Shown here in pieces: positions 47,901-57,200 of a stretch of DNA of 64,000 nt. This stretch comes from Saprospiraceae bacterium (GTDB lineage: Bacteria; Bacteroidota; Bacteroidia; Chitinophagales; Saprospiraceae). The translations under genes were made by a program, and so were the position numbers. Each line of letters starts with the position of its first letter. Positions within the stretch are counted from its first letter, which is position 1. Location: the NCBI GenBank assembly GCA_016716335.1, contig JADJWN010000003.1, forward strand, positions 186,001 to 250,000, read 5' to 3'. Under the pieces are notes generated by a model, which ran no database searches, was not told where the DNA came from, and saw nothing but the letters and a program-made list of their open reading frames with translations.

Positions 47901-48392
47901 GTAACCATCTGCAAAGCGTCCTCCGGCACATATGTAGATATCCAGATAGCCGTCATTGTTGATATCCACCATATTGACCCCGGTCCTGAAGCCTTTATCA
48001 TAATACAGACCGGCGGATTCAGTAATATCATTAAATTTGAAGTTACCCTGATTCAGATACAATCTGCCGGAGACCATACTGCCACCAAAAAATAGATCCA
48101 CCAATCCGTCGTTGTTAATATCACCTGCTGCCACACCGCTTCCATTGTATATGTAAGCGTAAGACCTGTAATTTTGATCCAGTGTTTCTGTAAGTCGGTT
48201 GACAAAAGCTACATGGGTGAGTGAAGTATCCAATATATTGAAAAGATCTTTTTCAGCCTCAGGTATGCTCTCTTTATTTCCGGAGGTATAAAAAGTGGAG
48301 CGGGTTCTGAATTCTTCATTTTTTTTGCATGCTGTAATACTTATGATTGCTGACAGCACAAACAGGGCCCGGATTACAAAATGGATTTTCAT
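44985..48392 (-). CDS. CRTAC1-type FG-GAP/VCBS repeat lipoprotein with ASPIC/UnbV domain
   Basis: A 1135-residue outer-membrane lipoprotein: lipobox ITAC with Cys22. Two sets of FG-GAP repeats form beta-propellers, each repeat with a calcium-type D-x-N-x-D-G loop (for example DINNDGLVDLFFGG, DMDNDGDLDLYLLN, DINGDGLDDVFIGG, DVNNDGFPDIIAGN). Between them (about 560-625) is an ASPIC/UnbV domain (IHFGLGKYSESVSAEITWPDG). Proteins of this CRTAC1 group are abundant in Bacteroidota; the role is probably in surface adhesion or binding, unproven. It begins 3 bases after the haloperoxidase stop and ends 22 bases before comEC. Confidence 0.9.
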   Translation of the reverse strand: MKIHFVIRALFVLSAIISITACKKNEEFRTRSTFYTSGNKESIPEAEKDLFNILDTSLTHVAFVNRLTETLDQNYRSYAYIYNGSGVAAGDINNDGLVDLFFGGSMVSGRLYLNQGNFKFNDITESAGLYYDKGFRTGVNMVDINNDGYLDIYICAGGRFADGYRKNLLYINNGNLTFTEKAAEYGLDDDSYSTQSYFFDMDNDGDLDLYLLNHPFDPRESNNLKTTMDKSGKLTVSLSPDLRYVTDRLYRNDNGKFMDITEKSGILNEAFGLSAIIADFNDDLLPDIYVCNDYVKPDYLYINNGNGTFTDRFDDYFRHTSFSSMGSDYADINNDGCFDLMTLDMFPEDNYRQKMHGTEYNYDKFLATKKLGFATQFIKNTLQLNNCDGSYSDIAMMADVAHTDWSWATLMADYNNNGWKDIYITNGYRRSTSDNDFIRYTQDSVLKLMRTANPDIKTYLNALPVHKTQNYLYRNSGSLQFDNVSSYWNSGPAEFSNGAVYADLNNDGYLDLVVNNLDTLAFIMKNEGSAKVRNNFIRFELSGDPTCHPYNTKVEITTKDGRIQSQYYYPNRGFLSHNEPAIHFGLGKYSESVSAEITWPDGNLQILENLAPNQTHTIKYQKSGQRYKPIQNPHLYFTDISEQLDEGMTHTENEYIDFKREPLLHRKYSENGPALATGDINGDGLDDVFIGGAAGYAGKIFIRNPKGKFSEIKVPDLEKDKASEDIAALFVDVNNDGFKDLIVVSGGNEYPANSLEYIDRLYINKGNLSFSRDEANFPKVPASGGCIAAGDINGDGFMDLFIGGRVVPGQYPIVPVSYLLINTKGKFVNATGELSLDLVKVGMVTDASFSDLDKDGTPELILCGEWMPLTVFKMENGKYVNRTSSYIPANTQGWWESIHISDVNNDGFPDIIAGNCGLNSHFKASHTKPVTLHYKDYDENGTIDPILCHYIGDKSYPAVMRDKLLDHMVVLKKKFLRYYQYAKATIADIFSQDQRKDEKILQANILSSVILLNQNGRSFTIADLPVEAQISMVRCIQSLDINQDGNMDLILGGNFGGTDILYGIYDASVGLVLTGDGKGNFKAVPPALSGLNISGFTNKMEIIQSANGYRELMVSKNDDRCQLFKILPNNVEKPM

Positions 48393-48395
48393 AGA

Positions 48396-49709
48396 CTATT
48401 GCTTATATAATTTTTTCATGACCATTTGGCCGATATATTTCCCTTGTTTATTGCCTTCTTCAATACCCGGACGGAAATGGATGCCTCCATAAAATCTGCT
48501 CATACTGACTTCCCATGCCGCTTCATGAAAGCCGGTAAAGCTGCGGACCGGCCCGTCAAACATAGTCTGGGTAGAGTCTGTAAATGACAGGGAATCCCCC
48601 AGAATCTGTGTCAATACTTCCGCAGCGGCAGCTGACAATACGCTGTGTCCGCTGGTATATTCCGGAAAAGGAGGGGTCTGAATCAGAGGTCTCCACTCCG
48701 GATCAATATACTCCTGTATGTAGCTGATGGGTCTTACAAGATTGGTCTTATATTTTTCATACCAGCAGGATATCAAACCGTCAAACATTGCTATGGCGGA
48801 GTAACAGTAAAGCCTGGTGAGTACATCCGGCGTAAGATTTTCTTTTTCACTGATTTGAGCTATAATATTCAGCCAATGCCCCGGAGGCGAAATCTTATGG
48901 ATTATGGCCATAGAATGCCCTTTATGATCTGAGGTATTGGGGTTGTCATCCCAAAACCATGCAGTCTCAATTTGGGTACTGTCCAGCCTTTGACTTAGTA
49001 TATAGACTTCCTTTGCCATTTTATGAAAGTCAGAGTCGGGCTTTGTACTGAATGAGGGTAGGGGTGTTGCTTCGTAAATGGAGGCACTGTCTATGACTAA
49101 GGGTTTGATTTTTGACCAGTGGGGTTCGAGGCCACTCAGGTAGTCAGGAGGGGTTTCCTTCCATTTTCCGGGCTCTTTCACACTTGTCCACCTCTCCATG
49201 GTACGGGTTTCTTTATATTGATCGGTACGGATTCTCTGATTGATCCGGTCTGTAATTTTTTGTGCCAGGGCTGACGATTTCTGAATGACAGATTTGGACA
49301 ATCCTTTTTCTTTGGCTTTTTTAATCAATTGTGCGGCCAGTTCTTCCATCTTATACTCTGAAAATACCAGAATTTTTGCGGTGTAGCAAAAAGCCAGCAG
49401 GGAAGTAAGTTCGGCATTGCAGCCTGATATTTCCTTTGGCTCAGGCATAACGAAATCCGGTAGGATAGCAGCAGTGATATCATTTAATTTTTCAGGATAG
49501 AATATACTGTAGGAAACATAATGGGCAATGTGTGGATATGCATACACCCTGGATGCTACCGGTGGTGAAAAACCGTCTGTCATAACGGTTTCAAGCAAGG
49601 AGCGATTGGCAAAATTCAGATCTGAAATGCCAAATACATTTACAGTATTTTCAGAGGATTTACACCCATAGAGTATAAATCCTATGCACAGTAGTACTGA
49701 CAGTCGCAT
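48396..49709 (-). CDS. Vanadium-haloperoxidase-like PAP2-superfamily lipoprotein
   Basis: A 437-residue lipoprotein (lipobox LYGC, Cys16) of the vanadium-dependent haloperoxidase/PAP2 fold. Vanadate or phosphate site motifs: KYKTNLVRP (Lys and Arg), PEYTSGHSVLSAAAAEVL (SGH with His) and SRFYGGIHFRPGIEEG (Arg and His). The Asp found four residues after the last His in classical haloperoxidases is Gly here. Members either oxidise halides with peroxide or act as phosphatases, so the reaction is open. The gene precedes the CRTAC1 lipoprotein by 3 bases, which points to a shared surface role. A -7 box lies 20 bases before the ATG. Confidence 0.87.
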   Translation of the reverse strand: MRLSVLLCIGFILYGCKSSENTVNVFGISDLNFANRSLLETVMTDGFSPPVASRVYAYPHIAHYVSYSIFYPEKLNDITAAILPDFVMPEPKEISGCNAELTSLLAFCYTAKILVFSEYKMEELAAQLIKKAKEKGLSKSVIQKSSALAQKITDRINQRIRTDQYKETRTMERWTSVKEPGKWKETPPDYLSGLEPHWSKIKPLVIDSASIYEATPLPSFSTKPDSDFHKMAKEVYILSQRLDSTQIETAWFWDDNPNTSDHKGHSMAIIHKISPPGHWLNIIAQISEKENLTPDVLTRLYCYSAIAMFDGLISCWYEKYKTNLVRPISYIQEYIDPEWRPLIQTPPFPEYTSGHSVLSAAAAEVLTQILGDSLSFTDSTQTMFDGPVRSFTGFHEAAWEVSMSRFYGGIHFRPGIEEGNKQGKYIGQMVMKKLYKQ

Positions 49710-49729
49710 AGTTTTAGTGGTTAATGCCG

Positions 49730-49737
49730 CAAATGTA
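49730..49737 (-). promoter_or_regulatory. -7 element of the haloperoxidase-CRTAC1 operon
   Basis: TACATTTG on the minus strand matches TAnnTTTG, 20 bases before ATG 49709. Confidence 0.5.
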
Positions 49738-49888
49738 AAAATTTCTTTCAGTACAATGATTGTTAATTTTCATAATCCACCTTTACAAATATTGAAAAAC
49801 AGGCTTGATAAGCAAAGAAATCACAGGTCAATCATCAAAAAGATGGTCAAAAATCCTGAATATTGGATTTTGGGGATTTTATAAAAAA

Positions 49889-49922
49889 AAACGAAGCCTG
49901 AACAACTTGCAGACTTCGTTTT
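49889..49922 (-). terminator. Terminator of the giant adhesin gene
   Basis: A stem AACGAAG/CTTCGTT extended by CTG/CAG across one mismatch, followed on the minus strand by a long T-run (49882-49890 region). It lies 26 bases after the gene stop. Confidence 0.82.
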
Positions 49923-49947
49923 ATAAAACTTTATGAATATCCTGACC

Positions 49948-52900
49948 TTAACGGATGACGCTTACATCTCCGGTGAGGATCTCTATTCCATCTACTGTTT
50001 TGTATTCAATGAGATATACATAAACTCCGGGGGTGACTTCATTTCCTTTGAATTTACCATCCCAGGCATAGTTGGGGTCATTGGGTGGGAAATTATCTCT
50101 TAAGAATATAAGGTTGCCCCATCGATCAAAAATCCTGAGTTTTTCAATTCGCTCTACACCCTGATTGGCAGAGATCACAAATTTGTTGTTACTGCCGGAT
50201 TGTGGCGACAGTATATTAGGTACAGTAATTATAATTAGCCCTTTGACGGATATTCTGACTCTGGCTCTGCTTTCGCACCCGTTCTTATCTGTGATGAGGA
50301 CTTCATATTCTGCATCTCTGGTGCCGGTGAAGGTAGTGATCAGACAGGTGTCACAACTCAGATTATCTGCCGGTGTCCATTTAATGCTGCTGATTTCTGA
50401 GGCAGGTATATTTACGTTGGCCTCCAAAATCAGCGAATCCCCTCTTCTAATCTCAATAAAACCGTCCAGATCGATCTGTATGTCATTACCTCTGGCAAGA
50501 GTAAAATTTTGATTGATGGTACATCCATTTGCATCTGTTACGAGAAGACTGTAAGTACCCGGTGAAAGGGAAGTGAAATTCGGGTTGTTTACAGGATTTT
50601 GATTGTTGATGCGGTAAGTATATGGTGGCGTTCCTCCTGTGACTTCAAATACAGATATGCTGGCATCTCTGGATCCGGCACAGGTTTCATCATTGGCTAT
50701 GACAATAAGTGATTCAGGTTTTGCGTCATTGACATTCACCCGTATATCCCTTGTCGTCCTGCATCCTGAATCTGTAAAGGTAACTTCCACTCTGTAAATG
50801 CCGGAACCCTGGACATTGACCGAAGCAGTACCTGTCCCTGATAAAATGGAGCCGTTTTGTGTGGACCAGTTGATGGAAGTATTGGGATTGGTGTTTTGGA
50901 TGTTGATCTGCAGCGTAGCCTGATTAGCTCCACAGAAAAGATTAACATCTCCAGTGGATGTAAACTGTGGGAAATCCCCCAGACTTTCTACCACAATGGT
51001 ATCTACATTCCGGCATTTATTGGTAGTATCGGTAAGAATCACATAATAAGTGCCCGGAATGGTTACCGTTAATTGATTGGAAGTAGCTCCCTGAATTACA
51101 TTATTATTGCCGTCCAGCCATGTAAATACAAGATTTGGACCACCCGGAGAGTTTGCAGCACTTATGGTGGTACTGTTATCATCACAGGTGATAGGTGCTA
51201 CGGGATCCACGATTAATATTGGGTAATCCTGCAGGTCTATGATCTGCAATTGGTTGGTTTCCGAGCATCCGGTAATTGAGTCTATGGCTATCATAGTCAC
51301 CAATCCCTCCTGAGTGACCACAATGGAAGCTACTTTGGTGTAATTGATTTCACCCACTATCCAGTTGAAAAATACGTTATCCTGGGGCTGTCCGGAAAGC
51401 ACTATACTGGATACCACGCAATCCAGCAGATTGCCGGGATCTGCGTATATAACCGCTATGGGCTTATTCCTGCGATCAAATACCACTGCCTCATCATTTC
51501 CGGATACGCAGTTATTAGTAGTATTGGTCACCCTGAAGAAATATGTTCCCGGAGTGTTGACCGTTAGATTCAGTGTAGAGGCGAGCAGATTGCCCTGAGC
51601 GTCGGTCCATGCATAAGTGGCGTTGGCAGGAGCGATATTGGTAGATCCAGTAAGTGTGACTTCACTTACCAGACAAGTGATATCTTTATCCGGCCCGGCA
51701 TTGGCAAGGGGGAGATTGGCATCTATCGTCACCTCCATGCTGTCTCTGGCTACGCATTGATCGGCAAAGGTCACCGTAAAATAATATCTGCCGGGTACCG
51801 CCGTGGAAGCTGTCAATCCGTTTCTCACAAAATTGCCCGGACCTGTCCACTGATAAATCACACCCGGCTCCGAACTGGTACCCACGAGGTTTGCGGTATT
51901 TACAAGACAGCTTAGCTCTATGTCAGGCCCTGCACTTACTGTCTGGTTACACACCGAGCATGGATTTTGTGATACCACAAAGCTGAAATTACATCCCGGG
52001 TTGGATTGGTCCTGAACCGACAGAGTAATGTTGGAGCCATTTGCAGGAAGACCTTGTATGGATACGGTATTTCCATAAATGAATGGTCCCCACTGATTAG
52101 TGCCGTCTGAGATTCTGTACACGCTTGCAGAGCCGCTTGTGATGGTGATCCTGAAGCTCACGGAAAATCTGTCATCTGCTGTGGTATTACCCGTACCTCC
52201 ATTGTCGCATGCAGAAATTTCAAGATCATTCAATCTCAGGACGCAGGGTTCACTACACGGTGGAGGTGCAGTAACATTTACAGAGGCGGTGCAGGCAACA
52301 TCTACATTATCCACTATGACAAGGGATAAATTACCACCTGAAATGGGGAAAGGCCCAAGGTTGATATTACTGTTGTAATTTCTGACCTGAGGCTGGCCTT
52401 GTATTCTCCATCCACCGGATGTATTCTGTCCTGTGACTCTGATTGTAAAACTGAATGTATCATCTGCAGGGTCATTGATGGTGCCTGCATCATTGCACAA
52501 AATATTGGTCACGGTGGCAGAAATGTTGCACTTGTTTGAACAGGCGTTCAGAGCGGGCACCGGTATGGTGGTCTGACAGATCAGATTGTCCTGATCCCTT
52601 ATGACTACTACCGGAGTAGTGCCATTTGCCGGTAAGTTAAAACTGACACTCGTTCCGTAAGGATGAGTAGCAATTATCACATTGTTTACCAGTATATTGT
52701 AGGTGCCGCTCGGTCCTCCGTTAAATACGTTGGTGGAAAAGCTGATGGTATAAAAATCATCATTACCCTCAGACTCGGTACCGTTGTCATTACAAGTCAC
52801 ATTCAGTCCGTTCACTTCTATCAGACAATCCGTAGAGCAGGAGGTGAGCGGAGTAGTAGTTCTGGAAACAGTGCAACCTGTGACTGCATCTGTGAACACT

Positions 52901-53721
52901 ATGGTGTAGCTGTTCCCATCTGCCGGCAAAGTAAAGCTGGAGGGTGTATTGTAATTATAGGTACCGATGTTATTTCCGTTTATTGATGCCGTAAACCCAT
53001 TCATCACCGCAATGGTGGACTGCAGGGTGAAATTGAAGGTATAAATATCATCAGCTGCATTGCTGGGGGTACCGTTATTGGAGCAATTCTGTACAAATGC
53101 CTGTATGTCCAATCTTTGCCCGGTGGCAATGGAGGCTGGCAGGCTGTTTACACATTGATTGGCATTTCTCACATATACGGTAAAATTGCCGGGGTTCAGA
53201 TTGGCGATGGTGGCATTAGAAGACCAGTTGGTGTTATCCAGACTGTACTCATAGGGTGAGAATCCATTATTTACCTGTACAGTAATACTTCCATCACCGT
53301 CGCCAAGGCAAGTCTCCGGATTTACAGTAAGATTGATTGCCGGAGAGGGCAACACATTCAGAGTCACTTCAGCCTGTGATTTACATCCATTATTGTTTTT
53401 CACCACGGCATAGATGACCTGAGTATTGGGTGTGGTGTTGGTAAAGCTATGGGCCAGGGTATCAGTTTCGCTCTGAGCGTTTGCAAGGGTAGCGTAGTAT
53501 TTTACATCGTGACCGGGATTACCGGTAATCTGGCTTTTTGCATTACTCAGGTTGAAGGTAGCAAAACCATCATTATTGCCATCACAGGAGGTCAGAGTAG
53601 CATTGGTTACCACCGGATTAGCTACGATTTCAAAATTTACCAGTACACGGGTATTGCTTTTGCAATTGGTGACGAGATCTTCACGGTCAGCCCAGAAATT
53701 GTAGATGCCCGGGGCTGTCAC
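49948..53721 (-). CDS. Giant T9SS adhesin, C-terminal part with type B sorting domain
   Basis: The last third of a single gene running from 59030 to 49948 (about 3026 residues once two extra bases are removed). This frame opens at a GTG (53721) only because of a break near 53722: dropping one A in ACAAGTG restores PTVTAPGIYNF. It contains SprB-type repeats near its start (NPETCLGDGDGSITVQV) and end (NDETCAGSRDASISVFEV), four modules of about 100 residues with CNDNGT-x-DD signatures, and PKD-like modules (AGPDIELSC, AGPDKDITC). The end is a gliding-motility-associated (type B) sorting domain: VPNILSPQSGSNNKF, LRIFDRWGNLIF, YAWDGKFKGNEVTPGVYVYLIEY. Type B cargo is typically attached to or displayed on the surface with a PorP/SprF-like partner. 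Such a partner is not in this window. A terminator follows. Confidence 0.85.
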   Translation of the reverse strand: MTAPGIYNFWADREDLVTNCKSNTRVLVNFEIVANPVVTNATLTSCDGNNDGFATFNLSNAKSQITGNPGHDVKYYATLANAQSETDTLAHSFTNTTPNTQVIYAVVKNNNGCKSQAEVTLNVLPSPAINLTVNPETCLGDGDGSITVQVNNGFSPYEYSLDNTNWSSNATIANLNPGNFTVYVRNANQCVNSLPASIATGQRLDIQAFVQNCSNNGTPSNAADDIYTFNFTLQSTIAVMNGFTASINGNNIGTYNYNTPSSFTLPADGNSYTIVFTDAVTGCTVSRTTTPLTSCSTDCLIEVNGLNVTCNDNGTESEGNDDFYTISFSTNVFNGGPSGTYNILVNNVIIATHPYGTSVSFNLPANGTTPVVVIRDQDNLICQTTIPVPALNACSNKCNISATVTNILCNDAGTINDPADDTFSFTIRVTGQNTSGGWRIQGQPQVRNYNSNINLGPFPISGGNLSLVIVDNVDVACTASVNVTAPPPCSEPCVLRLNDLEISACDNGGTGNTTADDRFSVSFRITITSGSASVYRISDGTNQWGPFIYGNTVSIQGLPANGSNITLSVQDQSNPGCNFSFVVSQNPCSVCNQTVSAGPDIELSCLVNTANLVGTSSEPGVIYQWTGPGNFVRNGLTASTAVPGRYYFTVTFADQCVARDSMEVTIDANLPLANAGPDKDITCLVSEVTLTGSTNIAPANATYAWTDAQGNLLASTLNLTVNTPGTYFFRVTNTTNNCVSGNDEAVVFDRRNKPIAVIYADPGNLLDCVVSSIVLSGQPQDNVFFNWIVGEINYTKVASIVVTQEGLVTMIAIDSITGCSETNQLQIIDLQDYPILIVDPVAPITCDDNSTTISAANSPGGPNLVFTWLDGNNNVIQGATSNQLTVTIPGTYYVILTDTTNKCRNVDTIVVESLGDFPQFTSTGDVNLFCGANQATLQINIQNTNPNTSINWSTQNGSILSGTGTASVNVQGSGIYRVEVTFTDSGCRTTRDIRVNVNDAKPESLIVIANDETCAGSRDASISVFEVTGGTPPYTYRINNQNPVNNPNFTSLSPGTYSLLVTDANGCTINQNFTLARGNDIQIDLDGFIEIRRGDSLILEANVNIPASEISSIKWTPADNLSCDTCLITTFTGTRDAEYEVLITDKNGCESRARVRISVKGLIIITVPNILSPQSGSNNKFVISANQGVERIEKLRIFDRWGNLIFLRDNFPPNDPNYAWDGKFKGNEVTPGVYVYLIEYKTVDGIEILTGDVSVIR

Positions 53722-54229
53722 TTGTAGGAGTATAAGTATTGGAATTATTCAGCAATACAGTACCTCCTGTTGGTGTCGAGTACCAGTTTGCCGTATATCC
53801 TGCTCCCGGATTGACGGATAATACAGGATTGGGCTGTCCCTGACACACTTTAGGTGGTGTACCTGTGGTTGGAGGGGATATGGCAGGGCAGCTGCAGTTG
53901 GGAGGTGATACCGGAAATACCAGAGGATCACAGTCTGTGCCTGAGGTTGTCAGGGTGAGTACTGCAGTCTGGCTTATGGGTATATTACGGATTTCTACGG
54001 TGTTTGGTCCTGTTACTACTACATTACCAAAATTACTTTGTACTGTCAGATTGTTGATGGTGAGGAAAATGGTATAGCTTGTAAAACTGGCATTACATTC
54101 CACATTTGTCACCTCATAAGTTCCCGGATTGATTAACTGTACAATAATGCGGGTAGTTGCCGGAGGACATACCGGATTGGCAGGCGGTACGGTATAATCA
54201 AACGGATAATTGCCCGGGAGGGAAGCCAA
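53687..54229 (-). CDS. Giant T9SS adhesin, short middle fragment between two frame breaks
   Basis: A 180-residue fragment of the same gene, not an independent protein. It begins at a TTG inside the coding sequence; removing one base in the CCCGGG at 54213-54218 connects it to the upstream frame as FPPGNYPFDYTVPP. Its content is an Ig-like module (YEVTNVECNASFTSYTIFL), a Cys-rich linker (NCSCPAISPP) and the start of an Ig-like domain (KVCQGQPNPVLSV). Its last seven codons (GHLQFLG) are an out-of-frame tail produced by the second break near 53722. Confidence 0.7.
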   Translation of the reverse strand: MASLPGNYPFDYTVPPANPVCPPATTRIIVQLINPGTYEVTNVECNASFTSYTIFLTINNLTVQSNFGNVVVTGPNTVEIRNIPISQTAVLTLTTSGTDCDPLVFPVSPPNCSCPAISPPTTGTPPKVCQGQPNPVLSVNPGAGYTANWYSTPTGGTVLLNNSNTYTPTSDSPGHLQFLG

Positions 54230-57200
54230 TGAAAAATACGGAAGCCGGATTGTTCAGATTGACTCCCAGCCCATTTACATCAGTCCAGAATCCATTGGTA
54301 TCATAATTGCCCGAAAGGAAACTCCACAGATTGATAGGATTTCCATCATTACAGACCAACTTATCCACAGGATTTCCGGAATTGACATTCGGGGTAACAT
54401 TCACAGTGAAAGCCCTTTGGTCTGTACATCCGAAGTTGTTGGTAGCAAGGATATAATAGGTGGTGGTCACAGCCGGAGACACCAAACTGGAAGGCAATAT
54501 GTTGGAAGGTCCTGCCGGAGTGCCGCTGTGATAGGTGAGGTTGATAGGACCTCCATTGGCATCAGTCACAATAACCTGATTGAGATTATAACTCTGTCCC
54601 TGACATATGAGTGTACTGGTGGGATTCAGTGATATGTTGGGGGTCTGACTCAAATATACAAACTGATCTTCTGTAATTGTAAACCCATTGCAAGGGTTAG
54701 TGTAAGTCCAGGTATAAACCCTGTAAGTGCCAAAATTTACAAATGTAGCTGTAGCACTGCCATTTATAGCGCAATTGCCACCAAGACCGTTGGAATAATT
54801 CAGCACCGGAGGGTTGTATGAAGTGACCCCACAGGGTAATGTGATATCAGGCGGAGATTGCAGAAATGCCGGATTGGCTGCCGGTGAGACTGTTATAGTC
54901 TGATTATGCACAATGGATCTGCCGCATGCATCTGTAAACTGCCAGGTATATTGTATCGTACCGCCGCATGAGTTGTAGGATCCGGTCTGAATACCATTGG
55001 CTACACCACTGATTGCACATAGTCCCGTAAGCCCATTGGTGTAAGATAAGGAAGGAGGTGCGGCCGGGACCTGATCACAACTAAGTGTAATGCTGGCAGG
55101 GGGCGGATTCACAAAGCTGGCCTGAGGCGCAGGTTGTACTGTAATGGTCTGAGTGTGGGTCAGCGTATTATTGCAGGCATCCGAATAGTTCCATGTCAGT
55201 ACAGCTGTACCTCCGCACACGTTGATATTTTGATTTACCTGAGTATTCAGTGATCCTGATATCTGACATAAACCTGCTCCCGAGTTACTGTAGGTAAGTT
55301 GTGTAATGAAGGAACTGATATCCTGACAGCCCACTGTGATATCGGCAGGTAAATTTCCTGTAAATACCGGAGGAGGCGCCTTTTGCACTGTAATAATCTG
55401 ATTGTAGCTGAGTGGTCGGCCACAGGCATCGTTTCCTGTCCAGGATATCTGGATGGTACCGCCACAGGAATTATAATTTTTTGTGACTACCGGAGGTAGG
55501 GTGCCATTTATAGGGCATGCAGCGTTGTTGTTGCTGTAGTTGACATCCGGAGCCTGGAAACTTTCAGCTTCTGCACAGCTTATGGGTGCGGTATATACTG
55601 GTGGATTGACGAAGGTGGCGGTAGGTGGTGGCTGCACGGTGATGATCTGTATATGCGTCAATGTTCTGCCGCATGGATCGGTGGCAGTCCAGGTAAAGGT
55701 AATGGTACCTGCGCAGTTCACGATATTATCCTGCCGGGTAGGAATGGCAGTACCACTTATGAGACAGCTTCCTGTTTGATTATTGGTATAATTCAATGGT
55801 GGTAATTCACCCGGTGCAGGAGCCTGATCACAGGGTACAGTCTGGCTTTGCGGCGGATTGACAAAATTTGCCTCCGGAGGAGGTTGTAGTGTCAAAACCT
55901 GAGTGTGTGAAATACTTCGGTTGCATTGGTCGGTGGTTTGCCATTGGAAGGTGATTGTCCCCTGGCAATTACTGATGTTGTCAGTCCTTGTTGGAATAAT
56001 GGTTCCATTGATCCCGCAGGAGCCGGTCTGTCCATTGGAGTAATTCAGTGGAGGTAACTCTCCCGGAGGTGGAATCTGCGCACAGGTGATGGTGGCGCTG
56101 GCCGGCGGATTCTGAATGGTGGCAACCGGTGGGGGTAATACAGTCAGTACCTGAGTGTGAGAGATTGTTCTGTTACATTGATCTGTGGTTTGCCACACAT
56201 ATGTAATGGTGCCCTGACAATTGGTGATATTATCTGTCCGGGTAGGAATAAGCGTACCTGATATACCACAGCTACCGGTCAGACCATTGTCATAATTCAA
56301 TGGAGGTAATGTACCGGGTGGAGGTATATCCGGACAGTTGATCGTGGCATTAGCCGGTGGATTCTGAATGGTGGCTGTCGGTGGTGGCTGTACAGTGAGC
56401 ACCTGAGTATGCGAAATGGTGCGGTTACACTGGTCTGTGGTCTGCCATACAAATGTGATGGTACCCTGGCAGTTGGTGATATTGTCCGTTCTGGTCGGCA
56501 CCAGAGTTCCTGATATTCCACAACTTCCGGTGAGTCCATTGTCATAATTCAACGGAGGTAAAAATCCTGCCGGTGGTATATCCGGACAGTTGATGGTGGC
56601 GCTGGCCGGCGGATTCTGAATGGTGGCAGTCGGAGGAGGAAGTACCGTCAACACCTGGGTGTGAGTAACCTGCCTGTTACATGGGTCCGTAAATTGCCAT
56701 GTGTATGTAATTGTCCCCTGACAGTTGACAATATTGTCCTGGCGGGTGGGCACAACTGACCCGCTGATGAGACAGTTGCCAGAAGAGCCATTGGTATAAC
56801 TCAATGGGGGCAAAGTGCCGGGTGGAGGTATATCCGGACAGTTGATGGTGGCACTCGCAGGAGGATTGGTAAATGTAGCTAAGGGCGGAGGCAGGACAGT
56901 CAGTATCTGTTGATGGAATATGGTCCGGTTGCAGAAATCCACGGTCTGCCAGGTATAGGTGATGGTCCCCTGACAGTTCACAATATTGTCCTGTCGGGTT
57001 GGCACAATCGTGCCTGAAATATTACAGCTTCCTGCCACTCCATTGTCGTAGCTCAGTGGGGGCAATACTCCCGGTGCGGGTATATCTACACAGTTGATGG
57101 TGGCACTCGGTGGAGGATTGTTGAAATTGGCTACTGCCGGGGGCTGAATATTCAGGATCTGCTGGTGCGTAGTGGTACGGCCGCAGATATCCGTAAATGT

